Assembly: GCF_008801605.1 (NCBI RefSeq)
Contig: NZ_VZPJ01000001.1
Coordinates: 682,001 to 746,000 of the forward strand
Length of the DNA: 64,000 nucleotides
Source: Pseudomonas brassicacearum subsp. brassicacearum
GTDB taxonomy: Bacteria > Pseudomonadota > Gammaproteobacteria > Pseudomonadales > Pseudomonadaceae
Reading direction: 5' to 3'
Shown here: positions 18,490-27,052 of the stretch, piece after piece
How the letters are laid out: each line of letters opens with the position of its first letter
How positions within the stretch are numbered: the first letter of the stretch is position 1
Made by a program: the position numbers and the translations under genes
Notes under the pieces: generated by a model
What the model saw: the letters and a program-made list of their open reading frames with translations, nothing else
Database searches by the model: none
Told to the model about the DNA's origin: nothing

Positions 18490-18662
18490 TGACCGTTCTC
18501 CCGGCGCAGACGACGCGCCTCTTGTTGCAGATACCGCTTGCGGGCCAGGATCGGCACCGCCACGTTGAGGGCCAGCACCACCAGGCAAATGCCATAGGCT
18601 GACCAGACATACAGGCCATGATGGCCCATGGCGAGGAAATCGCCGAATGAAGCGAAACTCAT
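18486..18662 (-). CDS. ccmD: Heme exporter protein CcmD
   Basis: A 58-residue small membrane protein. It begins [20 protein letters not shown], with the conserved [12 protein letters not shown] helix of CcmD, and ends in a basic tail ([16 protein letters not shown]). It helps release holo-CcmE from CcmC. It overlaps ccmC by 4 bases and ccmE by 4 bases, so the three are translationally coupled. Confidence 0.93.
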   Translation of the reverse strand: MSFASFGDFLAMGHHGLYVWSAYGICLVVLALNVAVPILARKRYLQQEARRLRRENGQ

Positions 18663-19426
18663 CGAGCGGCCTCCAGGCTGTTCTGTACTTCGGCCTTCAC
18701 CCAACTGGCCCGGGACTCGCGCTTGAGCACTTCCAGGCGCATGCGCAGCAACAGCACCGCGCCAAAGAAACAGTAGAAGCCCAGTACCGTCAGCAACAGC
18801 GGCAGCCACATTTCGACGGGCATCGCCGGTTTTTCGGTCAGGGTGAAGGTCGCGCCCTGGTGCAGGGTGTTCCACCACTCCACCGAGTACTTGATGATCG
18901 GGATGTTGATCACGCCGACAATCGCCAGCACCGCGCAGGCCTTGGCCGCGCTGTCACGATTGCTGATGGCGTTGCCCAGCGCAATAAGACCGAAGTACAG
19001 GAACAGCAGGATCAGCATCGACGTCAGCCGCGCATCCCAGACCCACCACGAACCCCAGGTCGGCTTGCCCCAGATGGCCCCGGTGACCAGCGCCACGGCG
19101 GTCATCCAGGCGCCGATGGGGGCGGCACATTGCAGGGCGACGTCGGCCAGTTTCATCTTCCACACCAGCCCGACCACACCGCACACCGCCAGCATCACAT
19201 AGATGGACTGGGCCAGCAGGGCCGTGGGCACGTGGATATAAATGATGCGAAAGCTGTTGCCCTGCTGGTAGTCCGGCGGGGCGAAGGCCAGGCCCCACAC
19301 CACGCCAGAACCCATCAATAGCAGCGCGAAGAGGCTCAACCAGGGGAGCAGTTTGCCGCTGATGCCGTAGAACCACTTGGGTGAGCCGAGCTTATGAAAC
19401 CAGGTCCAGTTCATTGCTGTTTTCAT
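18659..19426 (-). CDS. ccmC: Heme transporter/handling protein CcmC
   Basis: A 255-residue protein with six membrane segments and the intact heme-binding WWD motif ([19 protein letters not shown]). Flanking histidines are in [14 protein letters not shown] and [12 protein letters not shown]. It loads heme onto CcmE. The start may be ATG 19426 or the ATG at 19414 ([10 protein letters not shown]), the latter matching most Pseudomonas annotations. Normally ccmA and ccmB lie directly upstream; here there is no trace of them, only about 150 bases of unrelated DNA and then a chemoreceptor gene. This is the upstream edge of a partial ccm cluster. Confidence 0.95.
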   Translation of the reverse strand: MKTAMNWTWFHKLGSPKWFYGISGKLLPWLSLFALLLMGSGVVWGLAFAPPDYQQGNSFRIIYIHVPTALLAQSIYVMLAVCGVVGLVWKMKLADVALQCAAPIGAWMTAVALVTGAIWGKPTWGSWWVWDARLTSMLILLFLYFGLIALGNAISNRDSAAKACAVLAIVGVINIPIIKYSVEWWNTLHQGATFTLTEKPAMPVEMWLPLLLTVLGFYCFFGAVLLLRMRLEVLKRESRASWVKAEVQNSLEAAR

Positions 19427-19579
19427 ATCTACTGGATACGCCTCGCATAGACATCGTCGAAGAATCCCGACGGCTACCTCATCGAGTTGATTGCTATCTC
19501 CTCTGGATACTCGCTGATGCCGCTGGCGCTCAGACATAAGCAAGCCAAACCGAGCCTAAGTGAAAAAAAGAGTCAAAAA

Positions 19580-21751
19580 TCACCGACTATCGGAGGTCCC
19601 TGAAATCACCACGAACTGATCCATTAGTGCCTGTTGATGGTTTGCAAGGCCGTTCAGGGTGTTACTGATTTTGGCGGACTCCTGTGCCTGAGTAGAAAGC
19701 GACTCGGTAACATCGCGAATCGTAGCGACGTTTCGGTTAATTTCTTCAACTACAGCGCTTTGCTCCTCAGCAGCGCTAGCTATTTGTAAATTCATGTTAG
19801 TTATGATGGACACTGCGTCACCAATGCGCCGCAAAGCGACCACTGCCAATGCCACCTGTCCGACGCTGATTTGAGCCTTGCTATAGCTGCTATCCATAGA
19901 GCTGACAACATCCTTGGTACGCTTCTGCAGTCCCTCAATCACTAAGCGAACTTCTTGAACAGAGCTCTGAGTGCGTCGGGCCAAGTTTCGTACCTCATCT
20001 GCGACTACTGCAAAACCCCGTCCCGCATCGCCAGCTCGCGCCGCCTCAATGGCGGCATTTAGTGCGAGCAGATTGGTTTGTTCGGCTATGGCACGGATCA
20101 CATCCAGCACTGAGCTGATCTGATCGCTCCGGCTAGTCAAATCTCGTATTTCTTCCATAGACACACTCATCTCGTTTGCCAAATGCTCGATGGCAGTTGT
20201 CGTATTACTTATAACGTCGAGGCCCTCGAGGGTGGCCAAGTCGGCTCCTTGAGCTGCATCGGCAGCTTGGGCAGCACTGTGCGCAACCTCATGGGCAGAC
20301 GCGGTCATTTCTTGCGACGCGATCGCAACCTGATCCACCTCTTTATATTGCTGCTGCATACCCAAGCTGGTTTGATTAGCAATGATGGTGGACTGATCAG
20401 CGGTATTGCGAGTTTCTTGCACCGAGCGTTTTACTTCGCTGATCACAGGTTGAAGTTTATCTAGGAAGCGATTGAACCACCCCACCAGTTCGCCTAGTTC
20501 ATCCTGACGCGTATAAACCAGACGGCGTGTAAGGTCTCCTTCGCCGACAGCAATGTCCTTGAGCAACGCAGCTACACGTGAGATCGGCCGGGTCACACCC
20601 AAAGCCGTTAGCCAAACCAATATCAAGCCGATAGTTGCTGCAGCGACGCCGAGCGACAATTCCAACAATGCACGTTTTTCATTGCGGCTATCTAAGTCTT
20701 GCTGCAACGACAAGGCCGGGGCCAGAAGAGACGACATAGGAACATCGAGCAATAAAGCCCAAGGCTCACTATTCGGAATGGGCACCATTGGCGCAACCAA
20801 CCGTAAATTATCCTGAGCCTGCTGCTCTCGAGCTATCCCAAGACGCTGCGACTCCAATAGGGCGTTGGCGTCATCCGGATAAGCCCTCGCTAGATTTTGG
20901 CCGAGTAGGCTCGCATCACTACTGTGTGCAGCGAGCAGACCAGCGGAGCTAACAATGCTAACGGAACCCAAACCGTGATACAGATCTTGGCTGCCAGCAG
21001 CAGCGAGTTGTTGAAGGTTATCTAGGCTAATGTCCATACCGACAACCGCTAGGATCTTACCATCCTCTATTACAGGAAAAGCCAAGGTTGTGATTAGCAT
21101 CCGTTGGCCTGAACTCTCATCGAAATATGGATTGAGAAGGCAAGGCTTAAGATTTTTCTTTGGACAATTAAACCAAGTATTAAAAGGAGAACCATCTAGC
21201 ATAGGCGTGGTATCTGAAATTAACGCTTCAGATGCGACTTGAACACTCATTTTACCTGCTCGCTGTACCCAATAGGGAGCGAAGCGACCAGTCTCGTTAC
21301 TGCCTAGCTCACCGCGATTGGTGAAGTGATCGTCGCTGGCATCGATAGCGTTTGACTCGAACACTACATAAAGACTAAGCAGCTGAGGGTTGGCCTCCAG
21401 TGTCTGCTTAACTTGATGATAGAGATTTTCTCGCAGGGTCTGCGCACTCAGTCGCAGGGTCTGCGCCTGGCGCCGCTGCTGCAGGACTTGTCGAGAGAAA
21501 ACTAAGCCTTCCTGATAAGAAGACATCAAATAGCCTTTGAGCATAAGAGCTTGTACTTCAGCTTCTTTTTTCATGCGCTCCCGGGCTGCAGCTTCTAGCA
21601 TTTGTGCCACGCTAGCCTTTACTAGTGATGTGTCTGCGCTCATCCGATAAAGCGCATGCCCCACTAATAAAGCAACGACCGCCAGAAGGCACAGACCGGT
21701 CAACAACGTAATTTTCCATAGAATAGGAAGTCGATTAGGGAACAAGGGCAA
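19580..21751 (-). CDS. Methyl-accepting chemotaxis protein with dCache sensor domain
   Basis: A 723-residue transmembrane chemoreceptor. TM1 is at about residues 13-32, a large periplasmic double-Cache type domain spans roughly 45-360 ([33 protein letters not shown]), and TM2 is at about 366-390. A HAMP domain ([20 protein letters not shown]) and a signalling domain with the conserved hairpin tip ([19 protein letters not shown]) follow. The start is TTG at 21751 with AGAGGA upstream. It lies between the partial ccm cluster and the amine dehydrogenase locus, so an amine ligand is an attractive guess. No CheR-binding pentapeptide is seen at the C terminus. Confidence 0.92.
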   Translation of the reverse strand: MPLFPNRLPILWKITLLTGLCLLAVVALLVGHALYRMSADTSLVKASVAQMLEAAARERMKKEAEVQALMLKGYLMSSYQEGLVFSRQVLQQRRQAQTLRLSAQTLRENLYHQVKQTLEANPQLLSLYVVFESNAIDASDDHFTNRGELGSNETGRFAPYWVQRAGKMSVQVASEALISDTTPMLDGSPFNTWFNCPKKNLKPCLLNPYFDESSGQRMLITTLAFPVIEDGKILAVVGMDISLDNLQQLAAAGSQDLYHGLGSVSIVSSAGLLAAHSSDASLLGQNLARAYPDDANALLESQRLGIAREQQAQDNLRLVAPMVPIPNSEPWALLLDVPMSSLLAPALSLQQDLDSRNEKRALLELSLGVAAATIGLILVWLTALGVTRPISRVAALLKDIAVGEGDLTRRLVYTRQDELGELVGWFNRFLDKLQPVISEVKRSVQETRNTADQSTIIANQTSLGMQQQYKEVDQVAIASQEMTASAHEVAHSAAQAADAAQGADLATLEGLDVISNTTTAIEHLANEMSVSMEEIRDLTSRSDQISSVLDVIRAIAEQTNLLALNAAIEAARAGDAGRGFAVVADEVRNLARRTQSSVQEVRLVIEGLQKRTKDVVSSMDSSYSKAQISVGQVALAVVALRRIGDAVSIITNMNLQIASAAEEQSAVVEEINRNVATIRDVTESLSTQAQESAKISNTLNGLANHQQALMDQFVVISGTSDSR

Positions 21752-21974
21752 CAGTCCTCTTTAGGAAAGCGAAGCATCACGGCCGACACACAACTAATTG
21801 CATTAGCCCAGCCGGAGTAAGAATCAAATCAGTGCGATCCAAGACCACCCGCATACGTTGAGCCATCTCAGTCGAATGCCGAACCGATGATCATCGCTTA
21901 TAACGGCTCTGTCTGCGGCACACTCCTGTAGCTTGGAAGGCTCATATTAAAAACTTTTTGTTATATCAAGACGA

Positions 21975-21997
21975 CTGTTGCGATTGCAACGCAACAG
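21975..21997 (-). terminator. Hairpin after qhpB
   Basis: CTGTTGCG (21975-21982) and CGCAACAG (21990-21997) are a perfect 8-bp inverted repeat 32 bases beyond the qhpB stop. It would terminate the qhpADCB operon, although the following T run on the minus strand is weak. Confidence 0.45.
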
Positions 21998-22028
21998 CGC
22001 CTTGCCCTTTATTATTTACGGGGATCTT

Positions 22029-23147
22029 CTAACGAATGAACACCTGCGAAGTAACCAACGCCATATCCCCTCCAGGCAATTTGATATTGCCGATCTGTTT
22101 CATGCTGTCGGCATCGAAAATAGCGATATCATTGAGCGTGCCCGACAAGTAAATTTTGCTGCCGTCCTTATTAAGGGAAATACAGTAAAAGGAATGATCC
22201 AGCGTCGCGGCCTGCAGTAATTTTTTCTCCTTGATGTCGTACTTTGCCAAACGATTCAGCACACCGAACATCAGGTTCGAATCCTTCGGCGAGCGCATCC
22301 CGGTGAAGTAGATCTCTGTCAGAGGACCGAAATCAGTGGTTTCGGCCTTACCGGTTTTCAAGTCAACACTAAATAGCCCATACACATACTCAGCGGTGGC
22401 GGGGTCCTGCTTTTTATCCTTGTACTTCGCCGCTGTGTATAGCACAGAAAAGTCTCGACGATACGTTTGATGGGGCCAACCGTAAAGTACGTCCGCTGCG
22501 CTGTAATTGGCTCTTTTCCAATTGCGGCTGGGAATCAGCACGTCGAACTTGCCGGTCTGAACATTGACCTTATAGATGTCCGCACCCGCGACATAGAGCG
22601 TGCCGTCGTCGCCGCTCTGCATAACGGACAACTGTCGGGGCGCCGGAAAACTGCGCACGGGTTTGGCGTCCATCCCGGCGTCGGTGGCATAAACATCAAG
22701 TCGAGGTTGCTGTACTACGTAGCGGTCGTTGAGCATCAACGTCGGATTGGCAACAGTGAAGAGTTCCTTGCCGTCATGACTAACCGTAAAGGCCCACAAC
22801 GACTTCGCTTTTTCACCAGGCCGTTGGCTGATGCTGGCGTGGAATACCTGCTTGCAGCTGTCCAGGTCGACGCCGTAGATATCCGCATAGTGGTTGTTCA
22901 GCACGTAGGCGATCTTGCGATCCGGCGACAACTGCACGGTGCCCGGACCGAAGGCGTCTGGCATCTTGCAGGTCTTGAACAGGGTATCGGTGGCCAGGTC
23001 GATGACGTGCAGGTTATTAGGGTAATTGGGGGTCACCATGTACTCGTGACCAATTTTAAGTGCGGTGTTTTCATCGGCCAGAACGTTGAACGAACAGACG
23101 CTCAGGACGACAAACACGGCCAGGCCGCAGGCTTTGATGCTGTGCAT
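22029..23147 (-). CDS. qhpB: Quinohemoprotein amine dehydrogenase beta subunit
   Basis: A 372-residue periplasmic protein with a signal peptide (ACGLAVFVVLSVCSFNVLA), then a seven-bladed beta-propeller of YVTN-like repeats (HEYMVTPNYPNNLHVIDLAT; VQLSPDRKIAYVLNNHYADI; FYCISLNKDGSKIYLSGTLN). It matches the QHNDH beta subunit, which covers the cysteine-tryptophylquinone-containing gamma subunit and lines the active site. It is the last gene of the qhpA-D-C-B operon, 24 bases after qhpC, with AAGGA before its ATG. A decayed copy of its 3' third lies at 34581-34921. Confidence 0.95.
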   Translation of the reverse strand: MHSIKACGLAVFVVLSVCSFNVLADENTALKIGHEYMVTPNYPNNLHVIDLATDTLFKTCKMPDAFGPGTVQLSPDRKIAYVLNNHYADIYGVDLDSCKQVFHASISQRPGEKAKSLWAFTVSHDGKELFTVANPTLMLNDRYVVQQPRLDVYATDAGMDAKPVRSFPAPRQLSVMQSGDDGTLYVAGADIYKVNVQTGKFDVLIPSRNWKRANYSAADVLYGWPHQTYRRDFSVLYTAAKYKDKKQDPATAEYVYGLFSVDLKTGKAETTDFGPLTEIYFTGMRSPKDSNLMFGVLNRLAKYDIKEKKLLQAATLDHSFYCISLNKDGSKIYLSGTLNDIAIFDADSMKQIGNIKLPGGDMALVTSQVFIR

Positions 23148-23171
23148 GCTGGAATCCTTCTCTCTGTCCGA

Positions 23172-23495
23172 TTATTTGTCTTTTGGAAAGACAGTCCCGA
23201 GGTTGCGCCAGCTCTCGTTCGAGGCCTGCGCGTCCTTGTTCCAGTCCGGGTACGTGCTCATCATGTCGGGCACCTGGGCCGGCCACCAGCAAGGGTCAGA
23301 ACAACCATAAAGGTCAGCTTCCATCGGCTGGCACAGCGACGACACCCCCCCAAACGCATCGATTTCCCAACCCGGGTCGGTGGTCGAGGCACAGCCCGCA
23401 ACAGAGCTCATCGCCACCACTTCTTCGATGCGGTTTTCGGCCGCGGCTTCATCTAGTTTCAACGCTTTATTATTGATTGCCTTGAGATGTTTCAT
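23172..23495 (-). CDS. qhpC: Quinohemoprotein amine dehydrogenase gamma subunit precursor (CTQ peptide)
   Basis: A 107-residue precursor of the catalytic subunit. Residues 1-28 are a leader, and the mature part starts at residue 29. Counting from there, every cross-linked residue known from Pseudomonas putida QHNDH is present: Cys7-Glu16, Cys27-Asp33 and Cys41-Asp49 thioethers, and Cys37-Trp43 forming cysteine tryptophylquinone (segment [14 protein letters not shown]). QhpD makes the thioethers, QhpG hydroxylates the tryptophan and QhpE removes the leader. The ATG at 23495 is one base after the qhpD stop, so translation is coupled. The gene looks fully functional. Confidence 0.96.
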   Translation of the reverse strand: MKHLKAINNKALKLDEAAAENRIEEVVAMSSVAGCASTTDPGWEIDAFGGVSSLCQPMEADLYGCSDPCWWPAQVPDMMSTYPDWNKDAQASNESWRNLGTVFPKDK

Positions 23496-23496
23496 A

Positions 23497-24927
23497 TCAG
23501 TGAGCCTTGCGCGGAGTGATATAACTGCTGATAAACGCAGGGTTGTGAGCCATGATCCGAGTGTAGACTTCGATGCCGAAGTCGACCCAGTCACGCATCA
23601 GTTCGCAGTAGTGATAGGTCGGGTGGGTCGGGTCGCCGTAACGGGCGTAGCTCTCGTGGTAGCAGCCGCCGGAGCAGAGGTTGCGGATCTGGCAGTCCTC
23701 GCAACCGGTATTACTGCGGTCAAGGCGCTGGGACAGGAAGTCGTTCAGCTCAACCTGTTTCACCCCGCCGTGCACGTTGCCGAAGGTCGGCAGCGACGAG
23801 CCGGTAAAGCGGTGGCACAGGTTCAGTTCGCCCTTGTGATCCACCGCCAGCATCTTCAGGCCCGCGCCGCACGGCAGGGCTTTTTTGTGGCCTTCGTGGA
23901 TGTCGGTGATCAACTGATGCAGGTTGGAGAAGCCGATGTTGCGGTGCTCAAGTGCCGCCTCCAGATAACGCCGGCCCAGCCTCTTCATGCTGGCGAAAAC
24001 TTCGATCAGCTCGTCGCTGGTCAGGTTGAAGGTGCTGATATCGCCGGAGGTCACCGGAGCGAAACCGACTTCGGCAAACCCCAGCTCGTTGAACAGGTGA
24101 TCCCAGATGGTTTCGACGTCGGTGACGCCGGTGGTCAGGGTCACTCGCGCACCGACCGGGCGGCTGTTGTAGCGGGACAGCAGCATCTCAGCCTTGCGCC
24201 GCACCACGTCATACGTGCCCTGCCCGCCCACGGTGATGCGGTTGCGGTCGTGCACGGTTTTCGGTCCGTCGATACTGACCGAGAGCCCGAAACGGTGGGC
24301 GTTCAGATAGTCCACGGTCTCTTCGGTGAGCAGCGTGGCGTTGGTGGTCATGACAAACTCGACGAACTTGCCCGCCTCGCGGAAACGCTTCTCGCAATAA
24401 TCGACCATGTATTCGATCAGCTTGCGGTTGCTCAGCGGTTCGCCACCAAAAAACACCACGGTAAAGCGTTCCTCATCCGGGGATTCACGCAGCAGCATTT
24501 CCACTGACGCAATAGCCGTTTCGACATCCATTTTCTTGCCGGCCGACGGCTTGTCGAGGTCTTCCTTGTAGCAGTAGGTGCAGCTAAGGTTGCAGCCGGT
24601 GTTGACGTTGAGCACCACGGTATTGATCGCGGTGCGCTCGACCCGTTTGGTGCCAATATCCGGGGTCAGCGGCGAGCCGTCGCTGACCAGCTCCAGGGAC
24701 ATCAACTCACGCAAGGTCTCGGTGATTTCTTCGCCGTTGAAGCGTGAAGACAAACGCTGGATCAGGTCGTCCGACGAACAGCCGGGACCGCGCAAGGTAT
24801 CGATGATAGTGCCGGTCAGCTCATCGCTGGCGAACAGCGAACTGCTGGGGATGTGAAACAGCATGCGGTCGGCATCGACGTGCACTTCGTGCAGGTTCCG
24901 CTCGACCAGATTCAAAATAGCGCCCAT
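23497..24927 (-). CDS. qhpD: Radical SAM maturase QhpD (thioether cross-linking)
   Basis: A 476-residue radical SAM/SPASM protein. The cluster motif C-x3-C-x2-C is at residues 112-119 ([11 protein letters not shown]), and the SAM GGE-like motif is in [14 protein letters not shown]. The C-terminal SPASM cysteines are in [20 protein letters not shown] and [18 protein letters not shown]. It forms the intra-peptide Cys-to-Asp/Glu thioether bonds of the gamma subunit in the cytoplasm. The ATG has a strong ribosome binding site (AGGAGG). It lies between qhpA and qhpC as in other QHNDH operons. Confidence 0.96.
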   Translation of the reverse strand: MGAILNLVERNLHEVHVDADRMLFHIPSSSLFASDELTGTIIDTLRGPGCSSDDLIQRLSSRFNGEEITETLRELMSLELVSDGSPLTPDIGTKRVERTAINTVVLNVNTGCNLSCTYCYKEDLDKPSAGKKMDVETAIASVEMLLRESPDEERFTVVFFGGEPLSNRKLIEYMVDYCEKRFREAGKFVEFVMTTNATLLTEETVDYLNAHRFGLSVSIDGPKTVHDRNRITVGGQGTYDVVRRKAEMLLSRYNSRPVGARVTLTTGVTDVETIWDHLFNELGFAEVGFAPVTSGDISTFNLTSDELIEVFASMKRLGRRYLEAALEHRNIGFSNLHQLITDIHEGHKKALPCGAGLKMLAVDHKGELNLCHRFTGSSLPTFGNVHGGVKQVELNDFLSQRLDRSNTGCEDCQIRNLCSGGCYHESYARYGDPTHPTYHYCELMRDWVDFGIEVYTRIMAHNPAFISSYITPRKAH

Positions 24928-25008
24928 TGCAACCTCCTGTGCAAACCCCGTACTACGGGGCCTGCGATCATTCCGAAAAAGTGTCTGAAATCCTACGAAT
25001 CAGCCAAC

Positions 25009-26589
25009 TCATGGAATGGGTGGATTGTTCCAGCGTTGCACGGTGACGATCATGTGGCCTTCGCCGGTCAGGGATTTCCCTGCGTCGTCGACGGCGGCGA
25101 TCACCTTGAGGTTGCCGGCATTGTTGGTGGACATTTTACGCTGCGGGTTTGGCCCGGCATCGCCCGGTGTGAACACGCCGCTGTCAGCCTGCATGGTGCC
25201 GGCGAACTTGACGTCCTCGTCTTCCTTGGCGCGATCGTCGAAGGCCTCGACCGACCACTGCGCCGGGAACACGCCGATACGATACGGCTTGCCGTCCACG
25301 CCCTTGCCCCAGGCTTCGGCGTCAAAACGGCCCTGGACTTTCGGTGTCGAACCACCGCCGTCGCCGATCCTCGCTACTGAGAACTCGGGCACGACTTTGA
25401 CTTCGGCGATTGTGCTGTAGACCGACAGGGTCGGGCCTTTCAGCGTGCCGACGGTGACGGTGCGCAGACCCGGTTGAGCATTGGCAGCGGCCTTGAGTTT
25501 GACCTTGATGCGCTCAGGGCTCTGCTCGACGACTTCGACCACTTCCACGCCTTTGCCGAAGTTCGGTTTGCCGGTGAGACCGCTGCCGACAAGGGTCACT
25601 TCAGTTTCGCCGCCAACCTTCATGTAACCCGGCTGCACCGCCAGCAAACGGTTGCTGCCTTGCTTGGCGGCGATGAAGTCCAGACCTCGTTCATCGTGCT
25701 CCGCCTCGAACATCCGCCCCTGCATGGCGTTGCCCTGGGCGGCGAACACCTGGCGCATGGTCACTCCGTCGATGGTCACGTTGCCGCGCCATTCGTAACC
25801 GGTGTAGAGAATCGCGCTGCCATCGCCATTGAACGGGCTGCCGTCGGCGTATTGGCCTTTGACGCTGACCTTGAACGTGTCGCGGCCATCGGCCATGACG
25901 ATCATCACACCGGACAATTCCCCCTTGCCCGGCAAGTGGCCGCTGAAGCTCCAGTCACCGACCAGCGCTTCGGTCTTCGGCGCACTGCTCAGCCATTTTT
26001 TCCAGGCCGGGTTGTCCAGCGGATAACGCTTGGCCAACAGCGGCACCATATCTTTGCGGGCAATGTCGAACCACTCTCGATCCCGCGCAAAAAGCTGGTA
26101 TTCAAGCGATGGCCACTGTCCAAGATGGAAGTTCACCAGATGCTCCCATTCCTGGGCCGGACGACGTTGTAGCGCGACCCGCGCACCCGAGTGGCAGCGG
26201 GTACACATCTGGCTGGTTTGATCGTCGAATTTTTCTACCGTACTGAGGCGGCCTTCTAACGCGTAACGCACGCCTTCCGTTTCGCTTGGCGCCAAGCCTT
26301 GGGTATCGGCTAAATATTTAACCAGGGTGCGGCGGTCTTCATCACTGATCTGCACGCTATGCATGACCTGCATCCTTGCGATTGTCATAAGCCAGCCTTC
26401 CGGTGTTTTACGCTGATGACTGATACGACTCAGGGCATCATTACCTTCAGGTGTGTGACAACCTCGACAGGTTTCGCTGAGGATAGTCTTGGCGTCGCGA
26501 GCAGCCAGGCTGGATGGTGAATGCAGCGCCACACACGCGGCTATACATACCAGACTAGTACTCAGGCCCAATCGGAGTTTTTTCTTCAT
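25009..26589 (-). CDS. qhpA: Quinohemoprotein amine dehydrogenase alpha subunit (diheme cytochrome c)
   Basis: A 526-residue periplasmic subunit with a signal peptide of about 30 residues. It has two covalent heme sites, CRGCH at 41-45 and CTRCH at 129-133, in the N-terminal diheme domain, followed by beta-barrel and immunoglobulin-like domains ending WNNPPIP. It passes electrons from the CTQ cofactor to an external acceptor such as azurin or cytochrome c. The ATG at 26589 has GAGG 9 bases upstream. It is the first gene of the operon, divergent from the aldehyde dehydrogenase gene. Its hemes need the Ccm system, part of which lies nearby. Confidence 0.95.
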   Translation of the reverse strand: MKKKLRLGLSTSLVCIAACVALHSPSSLAARDAKTILSETCRGCHTPEGNDALSRISHQRKTPEGWLMTIARMQVMHSVQISDEDRRTLVKYLADTQGLAPSETEGVRYALEGRLSTVEKFDDQTSQMCTRCHSGARVALQRRPAQEWEHLVNFHLGQWPSLEYQLFARDREWFDIARKDMVPLLAKRYPLDNPAWKKWLSSAPKTEALVGDWSFSGHLPGKGELSGVMIVMADGRDTFKVSVKGQYADGSPFNGDGSAILYTGYEWRGNVTIDGVTMRQVFAAQGNAMQGRMFEAEHDERGLDFIAAKQGSNRLLAVQPGYMKVGGETEVTLVGSGLTGKPNFGKGVEVVEVVEQSPERIKVKLKAAANAQPGLRTVTVGTLKGPTLSVYSTIAEVKVVPEFSVARIGDGGGSTPKVQGRFDAEAWGKGVDGKPYRIGVFPAQWSVEAFDDRAKEDEDVKFAGTMQADSGVFTPGDAGPNPQRKMSTNNAGNLKVIAAVDDAGKSLTGEGHMIVTVQRWNNPPIP

Positions 26590-26699
26590 CAAGGTCAAAC
26601 CTCGCACGGTGCGTTCTTATTTTTTTACTTTCACGTTTAAGTTTTTTTGTTTCGGCGGTCTTGGGCAGGTCGAAACAAAGCACGCCTACGATGATGAAT

Positions 26700-26714
26700 A
26701 CACAGAACGTGCCA
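26700..26714 (-). promoter_or_regulatory. Weak candidate sigma-54 promoter for qhpA
   Basis: Reading leftward, TTGGCACG matches the -24 element perfectly, but the -12 element reads GTGTA instead of TTGCA, lacking the key GC. It is about 110 bases upstream of the qhpA start. It may be a poor promoter or a chance match. Confidence 0.3.
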
Positions 26715-27001
26715 ACTTTGGATACTTAGCGAAATACGCGGTATATCGGTAACGGCGAGGTTATTTTTCAACACTACCTTCACTGCCATCTGTTTTACTT
26801 CGCGACAACTGTTTCACTCTGAGATATGTACGTTGCTTGTTAGCGTGAACACCTGCCGACCACCACGTTATGGCGCTGTATCAGGAGTATTACCTAGATG
26901 TCTCACGTCGTCTCAAAATACGACATTCGGTTAAACCAGGAGCACCAGATGAATTGCTCTCAGCCCCGCAAAATCGAGCCTTTCCCCATTAAAAAAGTAA
27001 C

Positions 27002-27016
27002 TGGCACAACCATTGC
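27002..27016 (+). promoter_or_regulatory. Sigma-54 (-24/-12) promoter
   Basis: TGGCAC-AACCA-TTGC fits the RpoN consensus TGGCAC-N5-TTGC exactly. It ends 36 bases before the aldehyde dehydrogenase ATG, and AGAGG at 27042-27046 is the ribosome binding site. The bacterial enhancer-binding protein encoded at 32314-34221 is the likely activator. Confidence 0.8.
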
Positions 27017-27052
27017 GACAGACCTCTTCACACCAACAAAAGAGGTTTAATT

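Larger units (their letters stand above)
26590..27052. other. Divergent regulatory region between qhpA and the aldehyde dehydrogenase gene
   Basis: This 463-base gene-free stretch has a clear -24/-12 promoter at its right end and a weak one facing qhpA. Two direct repeats, CTGTTTTACTTC at 26790 and CTGTTTCACTCT at 26809 (19 bases apart), lie at the distance upstream of the right promoter expected for an enhancer-binding protein such as the one encoded by qhpR. The enhancer assignment is inference. Confidence 0.5.

Noticed and set aside
17107..18492. A 461-codon open frame on the plus strand across ccmE and ccmF
   Set aside because: It is the antisense shadow of GC-rich ccm genes: His/Gln/Arg-rich, no domain, and the opposite strand carries textbook CcmE and CcmF.
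23380..24507. A 375-codon open frame on the plus strand opposite qhpD
   Set aside because: Antisense shadow; qhpD on the other strand has complete radical SAM and SPASM motifs. The same applies to the frames at 22467-23456, 25474-26172 and 61204-61914.
26700..26714. A confident sigma-54 promoter for qhpA
   Set aside because: The -24 half is perfect but the -12 half lacks the essential GC, so it is listed only as a weak candidate.
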